Below are positions 1 to 5,978 of a stretch of 7,411 nt of DNA, one piece after another. The translations under genes and the position numbers were made by a program. The DNA is from Candidatus Dormiibacterota bacterium (GTDB lineage Bacteria; Chloroflexota; Dormibacteria; UBA8260; Bog-877). Every line of letters begins with the position of its first letter. Positions within the stretch are counted from its first letter, which is position 1. The notes beneath the pieces are model-generated. The model ran no database searches. It was not told the origin of the DNA and saw nothing but the letters and a program-made list of their open reading frames with translations. The stretch covers positions 1 to 7,411 of the forward strand of contig PLTL01000209.1 in the NCBI GenBank assembly GCA_003164475.1, written 5' to 3'.

Positions 1-2
1 CC

Positions 3-362
3 GCGCGTTTCGAGATCGAGCCGGGTGACGTCGACCGCGGCATCGAGGCGGCCCGACGTCGCATGGGCTCGCTGGTGCACGAACCTGCCCTTAAAGGCCT
101 CTCCGCAGTTGACCGGACGTTCCTGCTGGCCATGGCCCGGGACGATGGTCCGTCGCGGATGGCTGACATCGCACAGCGGATGGGAGTCGATGCCAACTAC
201 GCGAGCCAGTATCGGCTGAGGCTCATCGCCGCCGAGGTGATTGAGCAGGCTGAGTACGGCACCGTCGACTTCTCTCTGCCCTACCTGCGGGAGTACCTTC
301 GCGACCATGCCGCGGCGCTGGTCGAAATAGCGCCCCCCGTGGCGAGCGACTCGGGAAGCTGA
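3..362 (+). CDS. C-terminal part of an ATP-binding (AAA-like) protein, 5' end outside the window
   Basis: The frame is open from the window edge (first full codon at base 3) to TGA at 360-362, giving 119 residues with no need for an internal start. An ATG at 63 exists, but the sequence before it (FEIEPGDVDRGIEAARRR) reads as normal protein, so the gene almost certainly begins upstream. Residues about 36-75 (LSAVDRTFLLAMA, then DGPSRMADIAQRMGV, then YASQYRLRLIAAEVI) have the pattern of a winged helix-turn-helix: a hydrophobic helix, a short turn and a recognition-like helix. The end (YGTVDFSLPYLREYLRDHA) resembles the C-terminal tails of actinobacterial AAA/ORC-like ATP-binding proteins, as I recall them. 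No Walker motifs are present, because that part would lie upstream. The ATPase assignment is therefore by resemblance only; a DNA-binding regulator with the same fold is the alternative. Confidence 0.7.
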   Translation, partial: ARFEIEPGDVDRGIEAARRRMGSLVHEPALKGLSAVDRTFLLAMARDDGPSRMADIAQRMGVDANYASQYRLRLIAAEVIEQAEYGTVDFSLPYLREYLRDHAAALVEIAPPVASDSGS

Positions 363-584
363 CGGGTCCGCATTCGGCGTCCGATTTTGGCCCATGAGCT
401 CGACGCAGACGGCATGTGCCCCCCCTGACACAGCGAGCGTCGTCCGCAGCGGTCGAGCGGGTGTGCGACTCGACTGCTCATTCGTCGACGCCCGGTCAAC
501 GGGTGCGCACGGGTCCAGGTCTCCCCGCGGTGGAGCGGCCGGCAAGACCGGAGAAAAGGGCTTTGAGTGGTTGAACCCTTAGAT

Positions 585-603
585 AGAGCGAACCAATCGC
601 TCT
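585..603 (-). terminator. Hairpin after the 68-codon gene, probable terminator
   Basis: A perfect 7-bp stem (AGAGCGA at 585-591 with TCGCTCT at 597-603) closes a 5-base loop. It begins 5 bases beyond the stop codon of the minus-strand gene at 609-815, the usual place for an intrinsic terminator. On that strand it is followed by ATCTAAGGG rather than a clean T-run, so it is a weak or U-poor terminator. The rest of 363-608 contains no coding frame that I can support. Confidence 0.45.
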
Positions 604-608
604 GTCAG

Positions 609-815
609 CTAGGCCGATTCGATCAGCTTTATCAGATCGACGAGCCTGATTGTCTTGCCGTTGCCCGGCTGAGTCTTTCCTTTCCGCCATTCCGCAGTGG
701 CTTGGCCAATACGGAGATGGCCCACGTGTCCGCTGGCCTTATCGGAGATCGTGAGGACGACTCCCTTCCTGCCGAGGGTGATGGTCACGTCGTCCATAGC
801 CATCTTGACCTGCAT
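609..815 (-). CDS. Small unrecognised protein, 68 residues
   Basis: The ATG (complement of 813-815) is preceded by AAGGAG (complement of 825-830) with 9 bases between, an excellent ribosome binding site that fixes the start. The gene ends with TAG at 609-611. The product is compact, soluble and mixed in charge. It starts MQVKMAMDDVTITLGRKG, continues with VVLTISDKASGHVGHLRIG, then ATAEWRKGKTQPGNGKT, and ends in an amphipathic stretch (IRLVDLIKLIESA). The alternating hydrophobic pattern of the first 40 residues suggests a small beta-sheet domain followed by a C-terminal helix. There is no signal peptide, membrane segment or metal-binding motif. I do not recognise the family and propose no function. 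It stands alone on the minus strand, divergent from the CD225 gene, with a hairpin directly after its stop, so it looks monocistronic. Confidence 0.72.
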   Translation of the reverse strand: MQVKMAMDDVTITLGRKGVVLTISDKASGHVGHLRIGQATAEWRKGKTQPGNGKTIRLVDLIKLIESA

Positions 816-824
816 GTCCGGTGT

Positions 825-830
825 CTCCTT
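825..830 (-). promoter_or_regulatory. Strong ribosome binding site of the 68-codon gene
   Basis: The minus strand reads AAGGAG here, 9 bases before the ATG at 815. It is the main reason to accept this short frame as a real gene and to choose this start, because the same frame stays open for 32 more codons upstream without an ATG, GTG or TTG. Confidence 0.75.
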
Positions 831-1330
831 GCGCTCGCGAACAGTTGCCTGAGTTGGCGCAGCGATTCTGTCACCGATTGTCAGGTGGTGGCCCTCTTCC
901 AGCCCAAGTCGTCACGCTCTGGGTTCCTGGGCCTGCACCGCCAGCGCGAGTTGGTTCGGGGACGCCATGGCCGGGAGCCCCCGCCGTGCCCGCTCGTGGC
1001 GTAAAGCGGTGCCGTCTCCCGTCGTTTCGCAGCCCACGGGCTACGTTGACGGAGGCCGCGTGACGGCGTGATGGGCGTGGACCCGAGGCGGTTTGCTGGC
1101 TAGTCAGCTGGAGGGATGCGGCGGCCAACCTTCGCGCAGAGACGCGCGCGTCCCCTGGGGCTCAATGGCCTGCGACCTCAGGGACCGAGTGCCCTGTCAT
1201 GTGGGGACGCTGGACTGGTCAAATCGCCCGAACGGCACCGCGACAACGGAGCCCACGCGAGGGGGCGAGCTATCTGGAGCCGTGCGATTCGTCCGGGGGG
1301 TGCCTCCGGCGGGAAATGGAATCGTCAGCG
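831..1330. other. Gene-poor divergent intergenic region
   Basis: About 500 bases separate the minus-strand 68-codon gene from the plus-strand CD225 gene, and both promoters should lie here. I found no convincing -35/-10 pair in this GC-rich stretch. Longer open frames on both strands have arginine/proline-rich, low-complexity products typical of noncoding GC-rich DNA. The one item of note is an 18-codon minus-strand frame (912-968, product MASPNQLALAVQAQEPRA). It is in register with the 68-codon gene and separated from the open frame leading to it only by one TGA. Confidence 0.55.
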
Positions 1331-1336
1331 AAGGAG
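1331..1336 (+). promoter_or_regulatory. Ribosome binding site of the CD225-like gene
   Basis: AAGGAG followed by AGGGA stands directly before the ATG at 1342. It sets the start of the CD225-like protein there, although the same frame is open much further upstream, to an ATG at 1093. Confidence 0.75.
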
Positions 1337-1341
1337 AGGGA

Positions 1342-1701
1342 ATGCAGTCACCGCCCCCAGGTTACCCGGGGTACCCACCTCCCACCGCTCCCGGTTACGG
1401 GTATCCACCTCCCGCCGGTGCCGGCTACGGGTACCCGCCCCCGCCGCCCAGCTATGGGCCGCCGCCCCCCACTTACCTTGTCTGGGCAATCCTCACCACA
1501 CTGTTCTGCTGCCTGCCTGCGGGCATCGTCTCGATCGTTTTCGCGGCCCAGGTGAACGGCAAGTTCGCCTCCGGTGACTACCAGGGGGCGCTCGCCGCCT
1601 CGCGCAACGCCAAGACCTGGGCCACCATTTCGGTGGCGGTCGGAGTGGTCTGCATCGTCATCGTCCTCCTGGTCAGCGTGGTGGGTCACCAGACCACGTA
1701 G
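1342..1701 (+). CDS. CD225/dispanin-like small membrane protein
   Basis: The product has 119 residues. Residues 1-44 are a proline/tyrosine/glycine-rich tail with repeated GYGYPPP units, followed by the CD225 (dispanin) core. A first membrane segment at about 45-68 contains the conserved FCCLPAGIVSIVFAAQV pattern. A cytoplasmic-type loop at about 69-92 (GDYQGALAASRNAKTWA) carries the family's alanine/serine/lysine pattern, and a second membrane segment spans about 93-114. The start follows an AAGGAG site; the upstream in-frame extension is not protein-like. Family knowledge: bacterial members are two-pass membrane proteins of unknown role, named after the vertebrate interferon-induced transmembrane proteins. 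The DUF2752 gene begins 9 bases after this stop, so the two are very likely one operon. The proline-rich tail could bind partners or be intrinsically disordered. I am confident of the family; the function is unknown. Confidence 0.9.
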   Translation: MQSPPPGYPGYPPPTAPGYGYPPPAGAGYGYPPPPPSYGPPPPTYLVWAILTTLFCCLPAGIVSIVFAAQVNGKFASGDYQGALAASRNAKTWATISVAVGVVCIVIVLLVSVVGHQTT

Positions 1702-1710
1702 ACCATCTGA

Positions 1711-2136
1711 GTGACGTCTACGCCGATGAAACTTCGGCTACCTCCCGTCGCCTACCCCCTGGCGGCCGCGGGGCTCGCCCTCGCGGCCTGCGTGGGGGAC
1801 ACGCTGGTGGATCCCTACAAGGGCCACGGGATCCCGTGCCCCTTCCACGCCCTCACCGGGCTCTGGTGCCCGGGTTGCGGTTCAGCGCGGGCCATCTACT
1901 CGCTGATCCACCTCGACTGGTCGGCGGCTATCGCCCGGAATCCCCTGCTCGTGGTGGCGCTCCCCTACGTCCTGCTCCGCTGGGTGGGATGGATGTCGCA
2001 GTCGCTGGGCGGGCCGTCCCTGTGGGCTCTTCCCCCCAAGCGCTGGGTGGCGCCCGCGGTGGGCGGGTTGATCGTTGCCTTCTGGGTCGCCCGCAATCTC
2101 CCATGGCCGGGGTTCCGGGTACTGGGGCCGGATTAG
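1711..2136 (+). CDS. DUF2752 family membrane protein
   Basis: The product has 141 residues and the family hallmark in the middle: IPCPFHALTGLWCPGCGSAR at residues 41-60, with C43, C53 and C56 arranged as C-x9-C-x2-C, then the AIYSLIHLDWSAAIARNPLL stretch. Three hydrophobic segments, near residues 13-28, 77-93 and 112-126, fit a small integral membrane protein. The GTG at 1711 is taken as start because it comes 9 bases after the previous stop and gives the fuller N-terminus. An ATG at 1726 is the alternative, and neither has a clear ribosome binding site, which suggests translational coupling to the CD225 gene. Family knowledge: DUF2752 has no established function, and to my knowledge it is often found beside CD225 or TM2 membrane proteins in actinobacteria. 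The cysteine trio could bind a metal or form disulfides; this is inference. Confidence 0.88.
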   Translation: MTSTPMKLRLPPVAYPLAAAGLALAACVGDTLVDPYKGHGIPCPFHALTGLWCPGCGSARAIYSLIHLDWSAAIARNPLLVVALPYVLLRWVGWMSQSLGGPSLWALPPKRWVAPAVGGLIVAFWVARNLPWPGFRVLGPD

Positions 2137-2498
2137 CTGGTCAGCGTCGGCGGCTGCGCGTGGACAGGATGGCTCACTCGCTCAGACGCCGACCAGGCGG
2201 GCGCGCACCGCCGCGAGCTGGTCCGGCGTGAGGGGGCGCAGTTGGCTCTCGTCACGTGAGCATTGGGGTGGGGCAGCTGGAGCACCATCCGGGGCTGGCC
2301 CTCGAGCTGGTGAGGGCCGCTGAACGGGACGGGCGCCAGATGCCAATGAGGTCTGAGCGCAAATCCAGTGGTCCGTCTGTCTCTGAAGGCTATGAGGATC
2401 TGCGGAGGGCCGGAAGGACCACGGCGGGCGCCACGCCGGGCGGCGCCGAGAGGCTTTGCCGAGCCCCTGGTGTCCCCAACCCCTGTCCACGAACTGCG
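2137..2498. other. Gene-poor region between the DUF2752 and sigma-fusion genes
   Basis: The sigma-fusion frame is open through much of this stretch (from a GTG at 2256), but the added 90 residues are low in recognisable structure and would bury the zinc ribbon, so I leave them out of the gene. No strong terminator follows the DUF2752 stop; GTCGGCG and CGCCGAC around 2145-2194 could pair only across a long loop. On the minus strand, one frame ends at 2182 with a protein-like tail (SQLRPLTPDQLAAVRARLV), and a neighbouring frame just upstream also reads smoothly. This could be a decayed gene end, but I cannot confirm it. Confidence 0.45.
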
Positions 2499-2504
2499 TA
2501 CAAT
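2499..2504 (+). promoter_or_regulatory. Possible -10 element of the sigma-fusion gene
   Basis: TACAAT, a close match to the housekeeping -10 hexamer and rare in such GC-rich DNA, lies 21 bases before the ATG at 2526. Transcription would start near 2511 and leave a very short leader. No good -35 hexamer is found 16-18 bases upstream, so the call is tentative. Confidence 0.3.
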
Positions 2505-2525
2505 GCGCGCGCGGTGGTAGAGGGA

Positions 2526-4553
2526 ATGGTCTGCGACACCTGCGGCAGCCCACTTCCCCAGGACGCGCGCTTTTGCCCTCGGTGCGGAGCGGGCAGGCCG
2601 CGCGAGGGGGTGTCGGAAGCGGTCCCCAGCACTGACGCTGAACTTGCCCTGGGCCTTCGGCAGGGCGACCAGGAGGCTTACTCGGCCCTCTACGAGCGCT
2701 ATGCGCGCCCGGTGCACGACTTTGTCGCCCGTATGCTGCGCAACCCGTCCCTGGCCGAGGAGGTCACCCAGGCGACCTTCGTCCAGGTCTGGGAGAAGCG
2801 TGAAACGCTGCACACCCCTGGGGCGATACGGGGATGGATCTACCAGATCGCACATAACTACGCGCTCAAGCAGGTCAGCCGTGGTCCGGCGACGGTCGCC
2901 ATCCAGAGGCAGTGGCAGCTCGCCGCCCTCGAGCCGGGCCCCGAGCAGGCCGCGGAGAGTGGCGATGCGGCAAGGCTGGTCTGGGATGCGGCAGCGAGCC
3001 TGGAGGCCCGACAGCGTGCCATCCTCGAGCTCTCCGTGCGCCGAGGCCTGGACAGCGGGGAGATCGCCGAGATCCTCGAAGTGGACACGGCCCGCGCGTC
3101 GCTGAACGTCAACCGGGCCCGCGAGGCGCTGGGCAACGCGGTTCGGTACCTACTCGTGGCAAGACAGCGCTCTCACTGTGAGCGCTTAGCGGAATTGGTC
3201 CCGGCCGGCATCCGGCAGCTCACGCCCGACCAACGGGCAACCGTGGACCACCACATGCGTCGCTGCCCAACCTGCCAGGGGATGGCGCTGCGGCTGACCG
3301 CTCCCGAGCAACTCTTCGGGGCTCTCGTGCTTCTTCCTCTCCCGGAGCGGCTCATAGCCCCGCCATACGCCGCTCTCACCGCGGCACAGCTCGGTCCCAC
3401 GATCACAGCGCCGACAGCGCCTGCTGCTCCCCGTGCGACCGTTTCCTCGCAGACGCCGGCGGCTCTTCCCACACCTGGCCCGCGGACGCCGCGCCAGATC
3501 AGCGTGCCGCGCGCCGCTATCGCGGCAGTGGTGGCTGTGGCGGTCGTCGCGGGCGTCGCTTTTGGCATCACGCGGATCACCCAGAGCTCGGAAACGGGGA
3601 CTGCCGCGCAGAGCTCCGGTTCCGCGGTGACCGCGTCTTCGGCACCGGATTCGTCCGGTGGCGCCGGCGGGGGCATCCAGGGGAATCTCACGGTGTACTC
3701 GGTCCCGACGGCCAACAGTCGACCCGAGTACATCGCAGTCGGGCCAGACGGCGATCTCTGGTTCACCGAGAACAGCGGCAACAAGATCGGGCGCATCTCC
3801 ACGGCCGGCGCTATCACCGAATTCCCGCTCCCGGCGCCCAATAGCGACCCCATGGGCATCACTGCGGGGCCGGGCGGCGCCCTCTGGTTCGACGAGGGCT
3901 CAGGCGGTATTGGGCGCATCTCCACGTCCGGAGCCATCACGGAATACCCTCTCCCGATGTCCGACGGCGCCTCTAATGGCATCGCAGCGGGGCCGGACGG
4001 CGCCATTTGGTTCACCGACCCCGAGAACAACGCAATCGGGCGCATGTCGACGTCAGGAACCGTCACCGAGTATCCGATCCCAACACCCGCCAGCGAGCCT
4101 GACGCGATCACGGCGGGGCCGGACGGCGACATCTGGTTCACAGAGGCCGCCGTTGGTCAGATCGGGCGGCTCTCCATGTCGGGCGACATCACCGAGTATC
4201 CACTCCCGACACCCGACAAGGGGCTCTATGACATCACGACGGGGCCGGATGGTGCCGTCTGGTTCACCGACTTGCTTGGCAACAAGATAGGACGGATCTC
4301 CACGTCCGGAGCAATCACCGAGTACCCAGGACCGGTCGACGGCGCGCCTCAGAACATCACCGCGGGGCCGGGCAAGGCCCTCTGGTTCACGGGGTTTGGC
4401 GGCAACGACATCGGGAGCATCTCAACGTCGGGAGTCTTCACCGAGTACCCGATTCAGGAGACCTTCAGCGACCCCACGGACATCACGGAGGGGCCCGACG
4501 GCGCTCTCTGGTTCACTGCGATCCAAGGCAACTTCATCGGACGGCTGAGCTGA
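2526..4553 (+). CDS. ECF sigma factor fused to zinc ribbon, ZAS-like anti-sigma motif, membrane helix and seven-bladed Vgb-like beta-propeller
   Basis: The product has 675 residues. In order: a zinc ribbon (C3-x2-C6 and C17-x2-C20); sigma region 2 at about 40-115, with LRNPSLAEEVTQATFVQVWE and then GWIYQIAHNYAL; sigma region 4 at about 150-205 (RQRAILELSVRRGLDSGEIAEIL, helix-turn-helix); a ZAS-like anti-sigma motif with C218 and H243-x3-C247-x2-C250; a proline/alanine/threonine linker; one membrane helix at 330-348; a Ser/Gly-rich linker; and seven propeller blades at 388-675, marked by the L/I/V-W-F triplets centred on W412, W454, W495, W537, W579, W620 and W662. Arginines before the helix suggest the N-terminus is inside and the propeller outside. 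The ATG at 2526 is chosen because the zinc ribbon should begin the protein; the ribosome site is weak (GAGGG, very close). The propeller resembles virginiamycin B lyase but contains no histidine. Inferred role: a self-contained transmembrane regulator in which the propeller senses a signal and the ZAS module restrains the sigma domains. Confidence 0.87.
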   Translation: MVCDTCGSPLPQDARFCPRCGAGRPREGVSEAVPSTDAELALGLRQGDQEAYSALYERYARPVHDFVARMLRNPSLAEEVTQATFVQVWEKRETLHTPGAIRGWIYQIAHNYALKQVSRGPATVAIQRQWQLAALEPGPEQAAESGDAARLVWDAAASLEARQRAILELSVRRGLDSGEIAEILEVDTARASLNVNRAREALGNAVRYLLVARQRSHCERLAELVPAGIRQLTPDQRATVDHHMRRCPTCQGMALRLTAPEQLFGALVLLPLPERLIAPPYAALTAAQLGPTITAPTAPAAPRATVSSQTPAALPTPGPRTPRQISVPRAAIAAVVAVAVVAGVAFGITRITQSSETGTAAQSSGSAVTASSAPDSSGGAGGGIQGNLTVYSVPTANSRPEYIAVGPDGDLWFTENSGNKIGRISTAGAITEFPLPAPNSDPMGITAGPGGALWFDEGSGGIGRISTSGAITEYPLPMSDGASNGIAAGPDGAIWFTDPENNAIGRMSTSGTVTEYPIPTPASEPDAITAGPDGDIWFTEAAVGQIGRLSMSGDITEYPLPTPDKGLYDITTGPDGAVWFTDLLGNKIGRISTSGAITEYPGPVDGAPQNITAGPGKALWFTGFGGNDIGSISTSGVFTEYPIQETFSDPTDITEGPDGALWFTAIQGNFIGRLS

Positions 4554-4561
4554 GCGTATAC

Positions 4562-4678
4562 GTGGCGGGCGAAGGCACCTCCCTCTACGACCTACGGTCG
4601 TCGGCTGTTCCTCATTCAGCCCTCGGATATCTGCGGTCGGCAGCGTCGGCCGAGGATGTTGTACAGAACACTTTCTGA
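4562..4678 (+). pseudogene. Remnant of a second ECF sigma factor (part of region 2)
   Basis: A 38-codon frame beginning at a GTG at 4562 and ending with TGA at 4676-4678 reads SLYDLRSSAVPHSALGYLRS followed by AASAEDVVQNTF. This is the classic sigma region 2 pattern: LYD at the start, AEDVVQ-x-TF at the end. It aligns without gaps over 34 positions to residues 52-85 of the upstream sigma fusion, with about 11 identities, all at positions conserved in ECF factors (LY, V, LR, AE, V, Q, TF). It lacks the rest of region 2, all of region 4 and a ribosome binding site, so it cannot be a working sigma factor. It lies wholly between the sigma-fusion stop and the lipoprotein start. It is best read as debris of a duplicated or replaced sigma gene. 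A short translated peptide is possible but unsupported. Confidence 0.7.
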
Positions 4679-4680
4679 TC

Positions 4681-4689
4681 AGGGAGAGG
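4681..4689 (+). promoter_or_regulatory. Ribosome binding site of the lipoprotein gene
   Basis: AGGGAGAGG ends 7 bases before the ATG at 4697, fixing the start at the lipoprotein signal peptide. It begins 2 bases after the stop of the sigma remnant. Confidence 0.7.
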
Positions 4690-4696
4690 CACCAGA

Positions 4697-5869
4697 ATGC
4701 AGCGACCTAGAATGGCGGTTATCGGTCTGGCGTCGCTCGGGGTCTTGGCTGGCTGCGGCAGCGCTAGCGGAGGCTCGGGGGTCGGGGTCTTCGCTTGGAC
4801 GTCGGTCCCCGCCCCGGCGAATACGAAGGAGGCCCAGCTGGCCGCCATCAGCTGCGTTTCGACGACCGACTGTTGGGCCGTGGGGACGTCGGGTAAGGGG
4901 CAGCCCCTGGTTGTCCACGCCACCGCGAGCGGCTGGGCGGTCGCTTCGGCGCCGACCTTCAGTGGTGGAGGCGGGCTGAACGCCGTCACCTGTTGGTCGG
5001 TGACCGAATGCTGGGCAGTGGGAGACGCTAACTCTGGATCGCAATCGGGGCCTCAGATCTTCGGCTATGTAAGCGGGTCTTGGCAGGCGATTCCCAGTGA
5101 CGTACAAACGGCGGCCACCTCCCTCTACGGCATAGCCTGTGCGGCCGCCGACGATTGTTGGGCGGTAGGAGAGGTTGCGACGCCGTCAGCCAGCACTCCA
5201 GAGAGCCCGCTCATCGAGCATTGGGACGGCTCCGAATGGACGATGGTGTCAGCTCCGGTGCCCTATGACACCAGCGCGGCTCCGATACTGGGATCGGTGT
5301 CCTGCCCGTCCGTAGCGGTGTGCTGGGCGGTAGGGGGACTCGCAGACGGTTCGGGACTCATCGAGCGCTACACGGACGGGGCGTGGAGCACGCCCGAGCA
5401 ATATCCTGACGTCCAGTGGAACGGAGTCTCGTGCACGTCCCCCGTGGATTGCTGGGCGGTCGGGGTTGTCGGGGGGGGGACCGCGATCGCCGAACCGATC
5501 GTCGGCCACTACACGGGCGGTGACATCTGGGATGAGGAGGCGGGGCCGTCCCTCCCCAAGGGATCCGAACTCACCAGTATCGCCTGCGTCACAGCAACCG
5601 ACTGCTGGGTCGTCTCGAACCCGTCGCCGGATTCAGCCGCGACTCCACCCACCATCGTCCATTACGACGGGAAGTGGACGGTGGTCCGCACCCAGGCCGT
5701 GCCCACAGCGCTAATCACTGCCGCCTCCACGAAGGTCGTCAACGAGCGGCTCGGCGGGATCACCTGCCCCAGCGCGGGTGACTGCTGGGTTGTGGGCACC
5801 AGGGACCTCTATACCAAAACCCCGCCTCTGGCGCCCTTGATCATCCACGGGACCATGGCTGGCGGCTAG
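4697..5869 (+). CDS. Secreted lipoprotein, predicted seven-bladed beta-propeller with one cysteine pair per blade
   Basis: The product has 390 residues. The N-terminus is a lipoprotein signal peptide: basic residues (QRPR), a hydrophobic core and the lipobox LAGC, with C20 as the lipidated residue, then a Ser/Gly linker. Seven repeats of the form S/T/A-C-x5-C-W-A/V-V-G follow at C53/C59, C99/C105, C148/C154, C203/C209, C246/C252, C297/C303 and C357/C363. The repeats are 43-60 residues apart, and most carry a later H/Y-x-D/T-G-x-W strand (IEHWDGSEW, IERYTDGAW, IVHYDGKW). This periodicity fits a closed seven-bladed propeller with a disulfide staple in each blade. It should sit on the outer face of the cytoplasmic membrane. 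No enzymatic motif is seen. The gene follows the sigma fusion by 143 bases and may be cotranscribed with it or controlled by it. It differs from the sigma-linked propeller, which has no cysteine at all. Binding or adhesion is the likely role, but this is not proven. Confidence 0.85.
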   Translation: MQRPRMAVIGLASLGVLAGCGSASGGSGVGVFAWTSVPAPANTKEAQLAAISCVSTTDCWAVGTSGKGQPLVVHATASGWAVASAPTFSGGGGLNAVTCWSVTECWAVGDANSGSQSGPQIFGYVSGSWQAIPSDVQTAATSLYGIACAAADDCWAVGEVATPSASTPESPLIEHWDGSEWTMVSAPVPYDTSAAPILGSVSCPSVAVCWAVGGLADGSGLIERYTDGAWSTPEQYPDVQWNGVSCTSPVDCWAVGVVGGGTAIAEPIVGHYTGGDIWDEEAGPSLPKGSELTSIACVTATDCWVVSNPSPDSAATPPTIVHYDGKWTVVRTQAVPTALITAASTKVVNERLGGITCPSAGDCWVVGTRDLYTKTPPLAPLIIHGTMAGG

Positions 5870-5875
5870 TGGGAG

Positions 5876-5907
5876 GTCACACCCCGGCCCGGGCCGGGTG
5901 GTGTGAC
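5876..5907. terminator. Strong GC-rich hairpin between convergent genes, probable bidirectional terminator
   Basis: GTCACACC (5876-5883) pairs perfectly with GGTGTGAC (5900-5907), and between them lies the self-complementary CCGGCCCGGGCCGG (5884-5897), with only GT unpaired. The hairpin starts 6 bases after the lipoprotein stop and lies before the end of the convergent recombinase gene. No T-run follows on either strand, which is common for actinobacterial terminators. Confidence 0.6.
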
Positions 5908-5978
5908 GCAGGGCGGCAAGGGCTGGACCCGGCGGGCAGCGGCCTCGAGGTCACGAGCCTGGGCGAAGCGATAACGTC

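Noticed and set aside
559..580. GGGTTCAACC on the minus strand, resembling a tRNA T-loop
   Set aside because: The flanking bases do not form a T-stem, and no acceptor or anticodon stem can be drawn around it.
1093..1341. Upstream in-frame extension of the CD225-like protein to an ATG at 1093
   Set aside because: The product is low-quality sequence with no domain, while a strong AAGGAG site marks the ATG at 1342.
2256..2525. 90-residue N-terminal extension of the sigma fusion from a GTG at 2256
   Set aside because: The stretch shows no recognisable domain and lacks a ribosome site. It would place the zinc ribbon internally, and a -10-like hexamer lies inside it. The ATG at 2526 is preferred.
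3173..4141. 322-codon minus-strand frame opposite the sigma fusion
   Set aside because: Its repeats (for example PSGPAVI, EMRPI) are the antisense reading of the propeller repeats.
4587..4601. Perfect hairpin ACGACC-TAC-GGTCGT after the sigma-fusion stop, as a terminator
   Set aside because: The stem is only 6 bp with a 3-base loop and no T-run, and it falls inside the sigma remnant's coding pattern, so it is likely incidental.
4576..5129. The 14-mer CACCTCCCTCTACG occurs at 4576-4589 and at 5116-5129
   Set aside because: Similarity does not extend beyond the 14 bases on either side, and one such match is plausible by chance in 7.4 kb of GC-rich DNA.
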